NCBI GenBank assembly: GCA_003056145.1
Contig: LSNL01000003.1
Location: 209,853 to 273,852 of the forward strand
DNA length: 64,000 nucleotides
From: Parcubacteria group bacterium M10-OD1-1
GTDB lineage: Bacteria; Patescibacteria; Paceibacteria; Moranbacterales; UBA2206
Direction: 5' to 3'
In this document: piece by piece, positions 24,401 to 31,862 of the stretch
Layout of the letters: each line of letters begins with the position of its first letter
Position numbering within the stretch: the stretch's first letter is position 1
Made by a program: the position numbers and the translations under genes
The notes under the pieces: model-generated
The model's input: only the letters and a program-made list of their open reading frames with translations
Database searches by the model: none
What the model was told of the DNA's origin: nothing

Positions 24401-25828
24401 ATGAAAAAATCAGAATTATTTTTTAGTGCTGTTCAGGTCTTAATTGATTTTTTAATGATTATTTTGGCAGCCACTTCTGCTTATTATATTAGAAATGTTC
24501 CAGAAATATTAGCTTTAAAATCAAAACTTTATAATTTTTCTTTCCACAATTATATCCAAATTGTGTTAATTGTAGTGCCATTCTTCTTAATCATTTACGC
24601 GTTGGAAGGTCTTTACGATATTAGAGCTACTAGAAAATTTTGGCAAGAAGCTGTAAAAATATTTTCGGCTACTTCTATTGGCTTAGTGATAATTATTGTT
24701 GCTATATTCTTAAAACGAGAATGGTTTTCTTCCCGTTTCGTTATTTTGGCTGGTTGGATGTTGGTTACTTTTTACGTTGTTTCGGCTAGATATTTTGTGC
24801 ATCTTATTCAAAAATGGTTATTAAGAAATAAAGGAATTGGTATACACAGGCTTTTATTGATTGGTAGAAACGGGAAAATTAGTACTATTGCTAAATTTAT
24901 TTTACAAAATCCTAATCTTGGTTATAAAGTTATTGATCAGATTAATACGGCCAGTGTACACTTAATTAAGCAAATAAAGAAGGAAAGGGGAATTGACGAT
25001 ATAATTTTGTGTGAACCTTCAATTACTGATGCGGAACAAGAGAAGTTAATTGATTTCTGCTCCATTCATAATATTAAGTATCAATATATTCCAACTACTC
25101 TACAAACTTCTAAATTTGAGATAGGTGTTTTAAATGGAGAGCCGTTAATTGAAGTTAAAAATACTCCCTTAGAAGGTTGGGGAAAAATTTCTAAGAGAAT
25201 TTTTGATATAGTGATTTCTGCACTAGGAATTATTCTAGCGTCGCCAATAATGTTATTAGTGGCGATAGCTATTAAATTAGATGATGGCGGTCCAATTATC
25301 TATAAAAATGAGAGGATTGGTAACGATGGAAAAAAATTCTTAGTCTATAAATTCAGATATTTAAAACAAAATTGTTGTATTTCTAAAGACAATCCAAAGC
25401 TAGAAGAAGCCTTAAATTTAGAAAAAAAACTAATCAAGAAGCAAAGTGTTCGGAAAGGACCTCTCTATAAAATTAAAAATGACCCTAGAAAAACTATAAC
25501 GGGAAACTTTATTGAAAAATATTCCATTGATGAATTACCGCAATTTTTCAATGTTCTCTTTGGATCAATGAGTATGGTTGGTCCACGTCCTCATCAAAAA
25601 AGAGAAGTAGAAAAATATATGGAATATCATAGAAGGTTATTAACTATTAAACCAGGAGTAACGGGTATGGCACAAGTTTCTGGACGTTCTGACTTAGATT
25701 TTGAAAATGAATATAAATTAGATTTATTTTATATTGAAAATTGGTCGTTAAAACTAGATATTCAGATATGTCTCAAAACTTTTGGAGTGTTATTTAGAAA
25801 AAGAAAAAATATTTCTTCTCAATCTTAA
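24401..25828 (+). CDS. Polyprenyl-phosphate sugar-1-phosphate transferase
   Basis: Starts lipid-linked glycan assembly by moving a sugar phosphate from a nucleotide sugar to undecaprenyl phosphate (WbaP/WcaJ group). The N-terminal half has four to five TM helices (about 10-135) and a Rossmann-like segment (LLLIGRNGK, about 149). The C-terminal catalytic domain starts with KRIFDIVISALGIILASP and one TM helix, then GGPIIYKNERIGNDGKKF, YSIDELPQFFNVLFG, MSMVGPRP and KPGVTGMAQVSGRSDL. Length 475 is typical. It opens the glycan region, just after rnpB; the actual sugar cannot be told from sequence. One deviation is KFRYLK where KFRSM is usual. Confidence 0.93.
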   Translation: MKKSELFFSAVQVLIDFLMIILAATSAYYIRNVPEILALKSKLYNFSFHNYIQIVLIVVPFFLIIYALEGLYDIRATRKFWQEAVKIFSATSIGLVIIIVAIFLKREWFSSRFVILAGWMLVTFYVVSARYFVHLIQKWLLRNKGIGIHRLLLIGRNGKISTIAKFILQNPNLGYKVIDQINTASVHLIKQIKKERGIDDIILCEPSITDAEQEKLIDFCSIHNIKYQYIPTTLQTSKFEIGVLNGEPLIEVKNTPLEGWGKISKRIFDIVISALGIILASPIMLLVAIAIKLDDGGPIIYKNERIGNDGKKFLVYKFRYLKQNCCISKDNPKLEEALNLEKKLIKKQSVRKGPLYKIKNDPRKTITGNFIEKYSIDELPQFFNVLFGSMSMVGPRPHQKREVEKYMEYHRRLLTIKPGVTGMAQVSGRSDLDFENEYKLDLFYIENWSLKLDIQICLKTFGVLFRKRKNISSQS

Positions 25829-26031
25829 ACTAATTAAAGATAAGAATAGTTTAGTTTTTTATAAACTTGACCAAAGCTGACAAGAAAGTTAATCTGAATA
25901 AGTAGAAATTAACTATGACAATGAAAATTAATAATACAACAATTTGGTTTTTCTTTTATTTGTTCTTTACTGAGCAAGAAGGCCATTTTGTTTTTGCGAA
26001 AAAAGATTAAATAAATTTTTTCCTAAAAATA

Positions 26032-26058
26032 AACTGGTCTGATGACCAGTTTTTTTTG
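26032..26058 (+). terminator. Intrinsic terminator after the sugar-phosphate transferase gene
   Basis: AACTGGTC (26032-26039), loop TGAT, GACCAGTT (26044-26051) and a T run form a compact classical terminator. The 200 bases between the preceding stop and this hairpin hold only a 31-codon frame without a ribosome binding site (25915-26010). Confidence 0.9.
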
Positions 26059-26115
26059 TTCTTTCAATTTAAGAGTATCTTCACTAATTAACAATTAAAA
26101 CAGGGGGAGAAGGCT

Positions 26116-26340
26116 ATGAATTTAAAACGAGCTAAGAAGATTAAAGAAGAAATTGCTGAAATTGTAGATGATTTTCCTTATGTAGTTTTAGAATTTTTTC
26201 TTGACTCGGGAATAAGAGTAAGTGGTAGCTACACTAAATCATTGGAGGGCACGAGTCTTCCGTGGATAATTTTAAATGAAAATTATCCACTTAATTTGAA
26301 CGAAGTGGCTAGTGTTAAAATAGCAGATGATGACTTCTAA
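26116..26340 (+). CDS. Small acidic protein, unknown
   Basis: A 74-residue soluble, acidic protein that I do not recognise. It has a helical N-terminus (LKRAKKIKEEIAEIVDD), then probable beta strands (YVVLEFFLDSGIRVSGSY, and PWIILNE) and ends in DDDF. A strong site, AGGGGGAGAAGG, lies before the ATG. Flanked by terminators on both sides, it is a single-gene unit, like the other short genes with strong ribosome binding sites in this window. Confidence 0.55.
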   Translation: MNLKRAKKIKEEIAEIVDDFPYVVLEFFLDSGIRVSGSYTKSLEGTSLPWIILNENYPLNLNEVASVKIADDDF

Positions 26341-26366
26341 TAGGTAGAAGATAATTTTTTAAAATT

Positions 26367-26406
26367 AATTCCTTACTGTTTCAACGAAATGGCAAGGAAT
26401 TTTTTA
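26367..26406. terminator. Probable bidirectional terminator
   Basis: AATTCCTT (26367-26374) pairs with AAGGAATT (26394-26401), with an inner C-G pair after one mismatch, then TTTT. It lies between the convergent genes at 26116 and 26426. Confidence 0.65.
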
Positions 26407-26425
26407 ATTAAAAAATAGTTAGTTA

Positions 26426-27094
26426 TTAGAGGGTAATCAAAATAAAAACTAAGAGAAAAGAAAGAAGAATAAATCCGAAACCAATAAAATTTAGGAAATA
26501 ATGCTTTAGAAACCAAGGCTTGTATTGAGAAATTCTTTGATTGAGTTCTTGAATATTTTGCCATAAATAATAGTTAAGATAGGCTGGACGCATAGCCAGT
26601 GATTGATTTACTATAACTTGATTGCCGATTGCTAGATATTTATTTTGAGGCATTGAATTTTTTATAATAAAAAGATAAGCGTGTTTAGATTTTGGTTTGG
26701 GATAAAAATGTAAATTTAAACAATAGATCTTTCCTTGGGAATGGTTAATTCTAGAGAAGGCAAAATCAATAGTATCTTTGGATTTTAATGAATGTAATTT
26801 TAATTTAGAAGTTCTCAATAAATGAGAACAATCAGTTGAAGAAATCTTTAATTCTAGGGTTCCTCCATGGCTTACACGAGAATTACCGAATAAGATCCTT
26901 ATCTGAGACAAACCATCATAATCAGCTTGAAATTTTTGTGTAATTCCTTGATCGGGGAGCTTTATCTTAGTTCCCTTCTCTACCGTCCAATGATTATCAG
27001 GAAAAGACCATTTTTGGTTAATTCCAGCTAAAATAATTCCAAAAAGAATAAGGAGAGAAATTAAAAAAATATTTTTTTTCAAAAGATAAAACAT
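26426..27094 (-). CDS. Two-TM membrane protein with extracytoplasmic beta domain
   Basis: No family recognised. The 222 residues have a TM helix at 8-25, an exported domain of about 150 residues rich in beta strands (includes Cys pairs near HLLR and IYCLNLHF), and a C-terminal TM helix (about 203-221). This shape resembles the accessory exported domains found next to membrane glycosyltransferases. It starts 4 bases after the stop of the upstream GT-C gene on the same strand, so the two form an operon and may act together. Confidence 0.6.
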   Translation of the reverse strand: MFYLLKKNIFLISLLILFGIILAGINQKWSFPDNHWTVEKGTKIKLPDQGITQKFQADYDGLSQIRILFGNSRVSHGGTLELKISSTDCSHLLRTSKLKLHSLKSKDTIDFAFSRINHSQGKIYCLNLHFYPKPKSKHAYLFIIKNSMPQNKYLAIGNQVIVNQSLAMRPAYLNYYLWQNIQELNQRISQYKPWFLKHYFLNFIGFGFILLSFLLVFILITL

Positions 27095-27098
27095 AAGT

Positions 27099-28559
27099 TT
27101 ATAAGTAAAAACGAGGGAGAATAAAATTAAAAATTATATAAAAACAAAAAGAAAACATTAAGATAAATCCAGTAAGAAGAATATTTTTAAAATAGCGCTC
27201 CTTTTTCAATAACATGCCCAAGCCAACAAAAACCAAAATAAGATGAGAAGCTAAATTAGGTAAGAAATATCTTCCGGGTGTGCCGAGAGTTAATCGATGG
27301 AAACTTATAAAAACTTTCCAATCGTAAGTCCGAATACCTAGCTGTAAGGCAATAATCATTAATAATAAAAAAATAATATATTTTTTATCGGGTAAATAAT
27401 GAGGTATTTTTTTAGTCCAGAAAAATAAAACTAAACCTAGCACAGATAAGGTTTCTATCCAAAAAATTAAATTAGTAAAATTATGAGTAAGCCAATTACT
27501 CTTCCAACTTAAACTACCCCAATAAGTACGAGAAGATAAAGCAAAACGACCCATACTCAAGCTAGTATCAAGATATTTTTGTAAAGAGGAAAAAGTTTGA
27601 GTTGGAGTACCTTCGAAAGGCAAAAGTCCTCTTAGATTATACTGAGTGTTAGCTAGAAAAGTGAGAGTGATTAAAAAAACGAAAAAAAGAGATAAATAGT
27701 AGCCTAAATGTCGTTGGCGCTTTATTTTTTGATAGCTATGAAAAGCGATTAAAAAAATAAAAGCTATCAAAAGAACAATAGCTGTTCCTTTGGTTAATAA
27801 ACCTAAGATTAGAGCAATCAGCATTAGAGTAAAATTTTTCCAGTTTAATCCTTGTTTTAAACTTAAAATGCCACCTAAAGTAAAAAGAAAAAAGAGAGGA
27901 ATGAGTAAAACATCATAATTGATGTTAGTAAAATACATGGTAAATTTAGGCTGGAAAGCTAGTATAGCGCTTAAAATTAGGCTGTAGTCCCTTTTTAAAC
28001 CGATATTAATAGCAATTAGGTAACTTAGGAAAACAGCCAGAGTACCCAAGAAAACAGAAAAAATTCTGATCAAATAAAATCTTACTAGAATATTACTACT
28101 AGAAAAAGTTTTTTCTATCCAAGAGGCGAGTGTATGATAAAGAGTATGGGTAGCGGTATCGGCTGGATAATAATAATTAAGGGGCTTCCATTGAGAAGCG
28201 CTGATAGAATTTTCATTTTGACCGATATAGCCAGGGACGAAATTGGCGGTATTATATAAACCTTTGCGAATTATATTAAGGTTGCTAGCTTCTCCAGCGT
28301 GGATTATTTCTTGGGAAAAATTATAATTCTCAATCTGTTTATTTTTGTGTCCAATTCGGCGTTTGATTTTTTGAGCAGAAGGAACGCTGGGATAAGAAAT
28401 GGATTGAATAGTATTATAGTGTCGGGCTTCATCTTGTCCAGTAAAAAGAGGATAAAGTGTAGCCAAAAAAACGCCTTTCAAAAAAAAGACACTTAAAATT
28501 AAAAGTAAAATAACTTTTGTTTTTTGGAAAGATTTTAATTTAAATAACCATTTTTGCAT
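27099..28559 (-). CDS. GT-C-type membrane glycosyltransferase
   Basis: A 486-residue polytopic protein with about ten to eleven TM helices. The first outside loop holds GQDEARHYNTI (about 37-47), the acidic motif that marks the catalytic loop of GT-C enzymes; it could also belong to the related DUF2142 group. GT-C enzymes use polyprenyl-phosphate sugars outside the membrane. Its -10 lies only seven bases before the ATG, so the mRNA is probably leaderless. It leads a two-gene operon with 26426. Confidence 0.75.
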   Translation of the reverse strand: MQKWLFKLKSFQKTKVILLLILSVFFLKGVFLATLYPLFTGQDEARHYNTIQSISYPSVPSAQKIKRRIGHKNKQIENYNFSQEIIHAGEASNLNIIRKGLYNTANFVPGYIGQNENSISASQWKPLNYYYPADTATHTLYHTLASWIEKTFSSSNILVRFYLIRIFSVFLGTLAVFLSYLIAINIGLKRDYSLILSAILAFQPKFTMYFTNINYDVLLIPLFFLFTLGGILSLKQGLNWKNFTLMLIALILGLLTKGTAIVLLIAFIFLIAFHSYQKIKRQRHLGYYLSLFFVFLITLTFLANTQYNLRGLLPFEGTPTQTFSSLQKYLDTSLSMGRFALSSRTYWGSLSWKSNWLTHNFTNLIFWIETLSVLGLVLFFWTKKIPHYLPDKKYIIFLLLMIIALQLGIRTYDWKVFISFHRLTLGTPGRYFLPNLASHLILVFVGLGMLLKKERYFKNILLTGFILMFSFCFYIIFNFILPRFYL

Positions 28560-28565
28560 AAATTT

Positions 28566-28594
28566 AGTATACTATATTTGATTAAACCTGTCAT
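28566..28594 (-). promoter_or_regulatory. Promoter giving a leaderless mRNA for the 27099 gene
   Basis: On the minus strand, -35 ATGACA (28589-28594) and -10 TATACT (28566-28571) are 17 bases apart. The expected start point, 28559-28560, coincides with the A of the ATG at 28559. Confidence 0.55.
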
Positions 28595-28818
28595 TTCAGC
28601 ATCTCAGGGAGAGTAGCACTAATATAGGAAAAGGATGACAAGTTTAATCTTTACGAATACCTAAATATAAAAAATTGATGCTTTTTAAATCCATTGTTAT
28701 AATGAAAATATGAAAAAAATAAATGACAATAAAAAAATAGAAAAAGTTTTCTCATCTAATGAATTCTTTTTTGTTTTCTAGGAAAACAGTAAGTTTATGC
28801 TATAGATGAGTGATATTT

Positions 28819-28846
28819 TTGGATAAAAATAAAAAAGTGCTATAAT
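28819..28846 (+). promoter_or_regulatory. Promoter of the AbrB-like gene
   Basis: TTGGAT (28819-28824) and a perfect TATAAT (28841-28846) are 16 bases apart, with TG at 28838-28839 as an extended -10. Transcription should start near 28853. Confidence 0.6.
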
Positions 28847-28857
28847 AAATACGTATT

Positions 28858-28883
28858 TAACTCTGTATTTAAATACAGAGTTA
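28858..28883 (+). promoter_or_regulatory. Perfect 26-bp palindrome, operator candidate
   Basis: TAACTCTGTATTT (28858-28870) is followed directly by its exact reverse complement (28871-28883). It begins about five bases after the expected transcription start and ends 19 bases before the ATG of the AbrB-like gene, the right place for autoregulation. As RNA it would fold into a hairpin followed by T6, so early termination is an alternative. Confidence 0.6.
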
Positions 28884-28902
28884 TTTTTTAAAAATAAAAA
28901 AT

Positions 28903-29085
28903 ATGAGTAGAAAATCTTTAGGGCAAAGAAGTGTTAGAAAACTGGGTAAAGTCGGTGGCGGAACATCATATTCTGTTACTTTGCCAATTGAAATTATAAG
29001 AGAATTTAGGTGGAAAGAAGGTCAAAAACTTGTAATTAAGAAGTATGGAAAGAATAAAATTGTAATTGAGGATTGGAAAAAGTAA
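28903..29085 (+). CDS. AbrB/MazE-like DNA-binding protein
   Basis: A 60-residue protein. Residues 16-58 match the swapped-hairpin AbrB fold: GKVGGGTSYSVTLP (a strand with the V-T-L-P signature), EIIREFRWKEGQKLVIK, then IVIEDW. Such proteins act as DNA-binding dimers, either as free regulators or as antitoxins; no toxin gene follows, so a regulator is more likely. The N-terminus is basic. It sits behind a good promoter and a perfect palindrome and ahead of the 29268-33422 glycosylation genes. Two decayed copies occur at 33532-33639 and 34971-35099. Confidence 0.75.
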   Translation: MSRKSLGQRSVRKLGKVGGGTSYSVTLPIEIIREFRWKEGQKLVIKKYGKNKIVIEDWKK

Positions 29086-29267
29086 AATACAAGCAACCAA
29101 TGATTGCTATTAGAATATAAAAAAATGGTAAGCGAATATATTAGAATAGATAAAAAACAATAGAGTATCAGGACAAAAAATTAATATTTACCGAAGCCGA
29201 GCCTGCTCAGTATTTGTAGATAGTATATAATTTCAGTAGTAATAATTCAAAAAAGTATTTTATTAAC

Positions 29268-30200
29268 ATGAGAAAAAATGATTTTAAAATTTCAATCGTG
29301 ATTCCAGTTCTCAATGAAGAATTAAATATTGCGGAGCTATTTTCTAAATTGAAGCCATTTTTAGAAACATATTTTAATTACGAAGTAATTTTTGTTGATG
29401 ATGGGAGTACTGATAATACCCTTAAAATTATTAACGATTTAAGAAATAAAAATGATAAGGTGAAATATCTTTCTTTTTCCAGGAATTTTGGACATCAAAA
29501 TGCTCTTCGTGCTGGCATGCGATATACAACAGGGGGGTGTGTCATTTCAATGGATGCTGATATACAACATCCACCAGAATTAATCCCAAAAATGATTAAA
29601 AAATGGCAAGAAGGATATGAAATTGTTTATACTGTACGTAAGGATAGCAATAAAAATTCTTTTTTCAAGAAAAAAACATCGGATATTTTCTATGGTATAC
29701 TGTCGAGGCTTTCCGATGTAAGAGTGCCTAAAGGTGCGGCGGATTTTCGTTTATTAGATCGTTCAGTAGTTGATATAATTTCTCAGTTAAAAGAAAATAC
29801 ATTATTCTTGCGTGGAATGATTGCATGGTTAGGGTTTAAACAATATGCTATTGAATATAATCCCGGAGAGCGATTTGCTGGTGAGACTAAATATTCTATA
29901 AGAAAAATGGTATCCTTAGCATTAAATGGTATTACATCTTTCAGTATAAGACCACTAAGGTTGGCTACTTATTTAGGATTTACAATTGCCTCGCTATCTT
30001 TTTTATATGCGGCTTATGCAGTTTACCTTAAAATTTTTACTGATAAAGTGATTTCTGGTTGGACATCAGTGCTAGTTAGTGTTTTATTCTTATCAGGCAT
30101 TCAGCTGATAACGTTTGGAATCATGGGTGAATATATAGGAAAGTTATTTATAGAATCAAAAGGTCGTCCTAGCTATATAATAAAAGAAAAGAAGTTATGA
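29268..30200 (+). CDS. GT2 polyprenyl-phosphate glycosyltransferase (GtrB/DPM1 type)
   Basis: Makes a polyprenyl-phosphate-linked sugar on the inner face of the membrane. The GT-A domain begins with IVIPVLNEELNIAEL, has VDDGSTDNT (about 44-52) and the metal-binding DAD in SMDADIQHPPEL (about 93-104), and RGMIAWLGFKQ. Two C-terminal TM helices (about 232-255 and 264-290) are typical of GtrB-like enzymes. Length 310. The next gene overlaps by 4 bases (ATGA). With the membrane proteins that follow it could form a Gtr-like glycan-decoration set. Confidence 0.92.
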   Translation: MRKNDFKISIVIPVLNEELNIAELFSKLKPFLETYFNYEVIFVDDGSTDNTLKIINDLRNKNDKVKYLSFSRNFGHQNALRAGMRYTTGGCVISMDADIQHPPELIPKMIKKWQEGYEIVYTVRKDSNKNSFFKKKTSDIFYGILSRLSDVRVPKGAADFRLLDRSVVDIISQLKENTLFLRGMIAWLGFKQYAIEYNPGERFAGETKYSIRKMVSLALNGITSFSIRPLRLATYLGFTIASLSFLYAAYAVYLKIFTDKVISGWTSVLVSVLFLSGIQLITFGIMGEYIGKLFIESKGRPSYIIKEKKL

Positions 30201-31513
30201 ATTTTTTTCAATCTAGCAAGAAAAATAAAATAATTTCTCTAATTATTTTTGTTGCTATCTTTTTTGCAATATTTTTTATCAATAATAAAACTCCAATTTA
30301 TTCTGATGATTGGGCTTTTTATGTTTCTTATCAAAATCAAAGAATACAATCAGTCAACGATGTTTTTTCTTCGATAAAATATTTTTATTTGCATGTCAAT
30401 GGTAGAAGCGTGGCTAATTTAATCGTTGTCTTATTCGCTTTTTTAGGGAAAAATATATTCAATTTTTTCAATACTTTAATGTTTATCCTCCTGGGTTGGG
30501 AAATTTATTTTTTTGCTAGTGACGGAAAAAAAATAAAACCTCTGGGACTACTGGCTGTATTTATTCTACTTTGGTTTTTAAGTCCTTCTCCAAATCAAAC
30601 TCTTTTTTGGATGTGTGGAGCAGTAGTCTATTTATGGATGGCAGTACTTACTCTTCTATTTTTAATTCCGTTTCGCGGATTTTTTTTGAAAAATAAAAAA
30701 TTTATAAAAGACAACCAGCTGGGTGTTTTTTTGATGTTTGTTCTTGGAATTTTAGTTGGAAATTCTCATGAAATTATAGTGCCAGCAGTGTTTCTAGTTA
30801 TATTATTTGCTGGATATATTCTTTTTAAAAAAAGAAAGAAAATTTCAAAGTGGGCAATTAGTGGATTTATCGGGTTTATGATTGGTGCCATTATTCAATT
30901 CTTTGCACCAGGTAACTATGTAAAACTTAATCATACACTTGGTAGTAAAGGATTTTTCCAATTATCTTCAGGATTCCATCGGGTTCTAGAAAAAATATCG
31001 GCATATCAAATTGTTTTGTGGGAAATAGTTGGGGTGATAGTATTTCTATATGTAATTAATAAAATCTATTTCAAATTTAGAAAGAAAATTATGGATTCAT
31101 TTATGCTATTATTAATAATAGTTGCTTTTTTTCTGGATGTTTTAGGAATATTTTTCCCCTACTTTCCGCCCAGGGCGTTTTTTTTCAGTAATGTAGCTTT
31201 AATAATTTTTATAAGTAGGTTTTTATTGAATAATGAATTTAAATTAGTAAAAACACTAGGTATAATTATTTTAATTCCAGCTTTTATTCTGTCTATGGAA
31301 ACATCAATGAATAAAGCTAATATTTTATATAAACAGTATCAAAAGAGAGATGAGTCTATATTAAAACAAAAATTTCAAGGTAAACAAAATATAACGGTTA
31401 AAAAAATTAAAAGGGTTAAAAATAAAATATTACTCAATGAACCTCTATTACCTCATTCTAAAAATGTTTGGGCTAGTCGATTCTACGGAGTAGATAGTAT
31501 TAAATTAAATTAA
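30197..31513 (+). CDS. Polytopic membrane protein, probable GT-C glycosyltransferase
   Basis: A 438-residue protein with about ten TM helices. After TM1 it carries NKTPIYSDDWAFYVSY (about 29-44) with the double Asp expected at the GT-C active site, and an outside NGRSVANL segment. It resembles the DUF6056 set of membrane proteins found beside Gtr-type genes. Coupled to the GT2 gene by an ATGA overlap, it would be the enzyme that transfers the flipped lipid-linked sugar to its target. The acceptor is unknown. Confidence 0.7.
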   Translation: MNFFQSSKKNKIISLIIFVAIFFAIFFINNKTPIYSDDWAFYVSYQNQRIQSVNDVFSSIKYFYLHVNGRSVANLIVVLFAFLGKNIFNFFNTLMFILLGWEIYFFASDGKKIKPLGLLAVFILLWFLSPSPNQTLFWMCGAVVYLWMAVLTLLFLIPFRGFFLKNKKFIKDNQLGVFLMFVLGILVGNSHEIIVPAVFLVILFAGYILFKKRKKISKWAISGFIGFMIGAIIQFFAPGNYVKLNHTLGSKGFFQLSSGFHRVLEKISAYQIVLWEIVGVIVFLYVINKIYFKFRKKIMDSFMLLLIIVAFFLDVLGIFFPYFPPRAFFFSNVALIIFISRFLLNNEFKLVKTLGIIILIPAFILSMETSMNKANILYKQYQKRDESILKQKFQGKQNITVKKIKRVKNKILLNEPLLPHSKNVWASRFYGVDSIKLN

Positions 31514-31524
31514 ATTTTAAAAAT

Positions 31525-31854
31525 ATGCTTAATTACATACTAATTTTATTAGGAATAATAACAAGTGCTTTGGCACAAGTGATGTTAAAAAAATCAAGCG
31601 AGTTTTCATTTTTTAAAGAATATAATTTCTTTATTTTCTTTATTTTGGGCGGATTGTTTTATATTATTTCTTTCGGTTTATATGCCTACATTTTAAAAAT
31701 ATTTGATATTAGTAAAATTAGTCCAGTAATGACTATTGGGGTAATGGTAATAGTTGTAGCATCTGGGATATTATTTTTTAAAGAAACTCTCTCATTAATT
31801 CAATCAGTTGGTATCATATTAGGTGTAATATCTATAATATTAATTTTAAAATGA
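31525..31854 (+). CDS. Small four-TM EamA/SMR-type transporter
   Basis: A 109-residue protein of four TM helices (about 3-20, 34-57, 62-82, 88-108). The first helix contains SALAQVMLKKSSEF and the fourth ends GVILGVISIILILK, as in SMR/EamA half-carriers such as ArnE and ArnF, which flip polyprenyl-linked aminoarabinose. In this operon (GT2 synthase, GT-C transferases) it most likely flips the polyprenyl-phosphate sugar, taking the place of GtrA. This is inference from fold and position. Confidence 0.8.
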   Translation: MLNYILILLGIITSALAQVMLKKSSEFSFFKEYNFFIFFILGGLFYIISFGLYAYILKIFDISKISPVMTIGVMVIVVASGILFFKETLSLIQSVGIILGVISIILILK

Positions 31855-31862
31855 CATAACAA

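Larger units (their letters stand above)
28560..28902. other. Gene-free divergent region with several inverted repeats
   Basis: These 343 bases hold no gene. A 15-bp inverted repeat with one mismatch (28580-28594 and 28635-28649, GATTAAAC-TGTCAT) encloses 40 bases and covers the minus-strand -35. A second set pairs CTCATCTA (28751-28758) with TAGATGAG (28803-28810) around GTTTTC-TAG-GAAAAC. The region separates two divergent transcription units and ends with the AbrB-like gene's promoter and operator. Confidence 0.5.

Noticed and set aside
25915..26010. A 31-codon frame before the 26032 terminator, possible leader peptide
   Set aside because: No ribosome binding site and a composition typical of AT-rich noncoding sequence; the terminator is explained by the preceding gene.
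28903..29267. Toxin-antitoxin pair headed by the AbrB-like gene
   Set aside because: No toxin-like frame follows within the 180 bases before the GT2 gene, on either strand.
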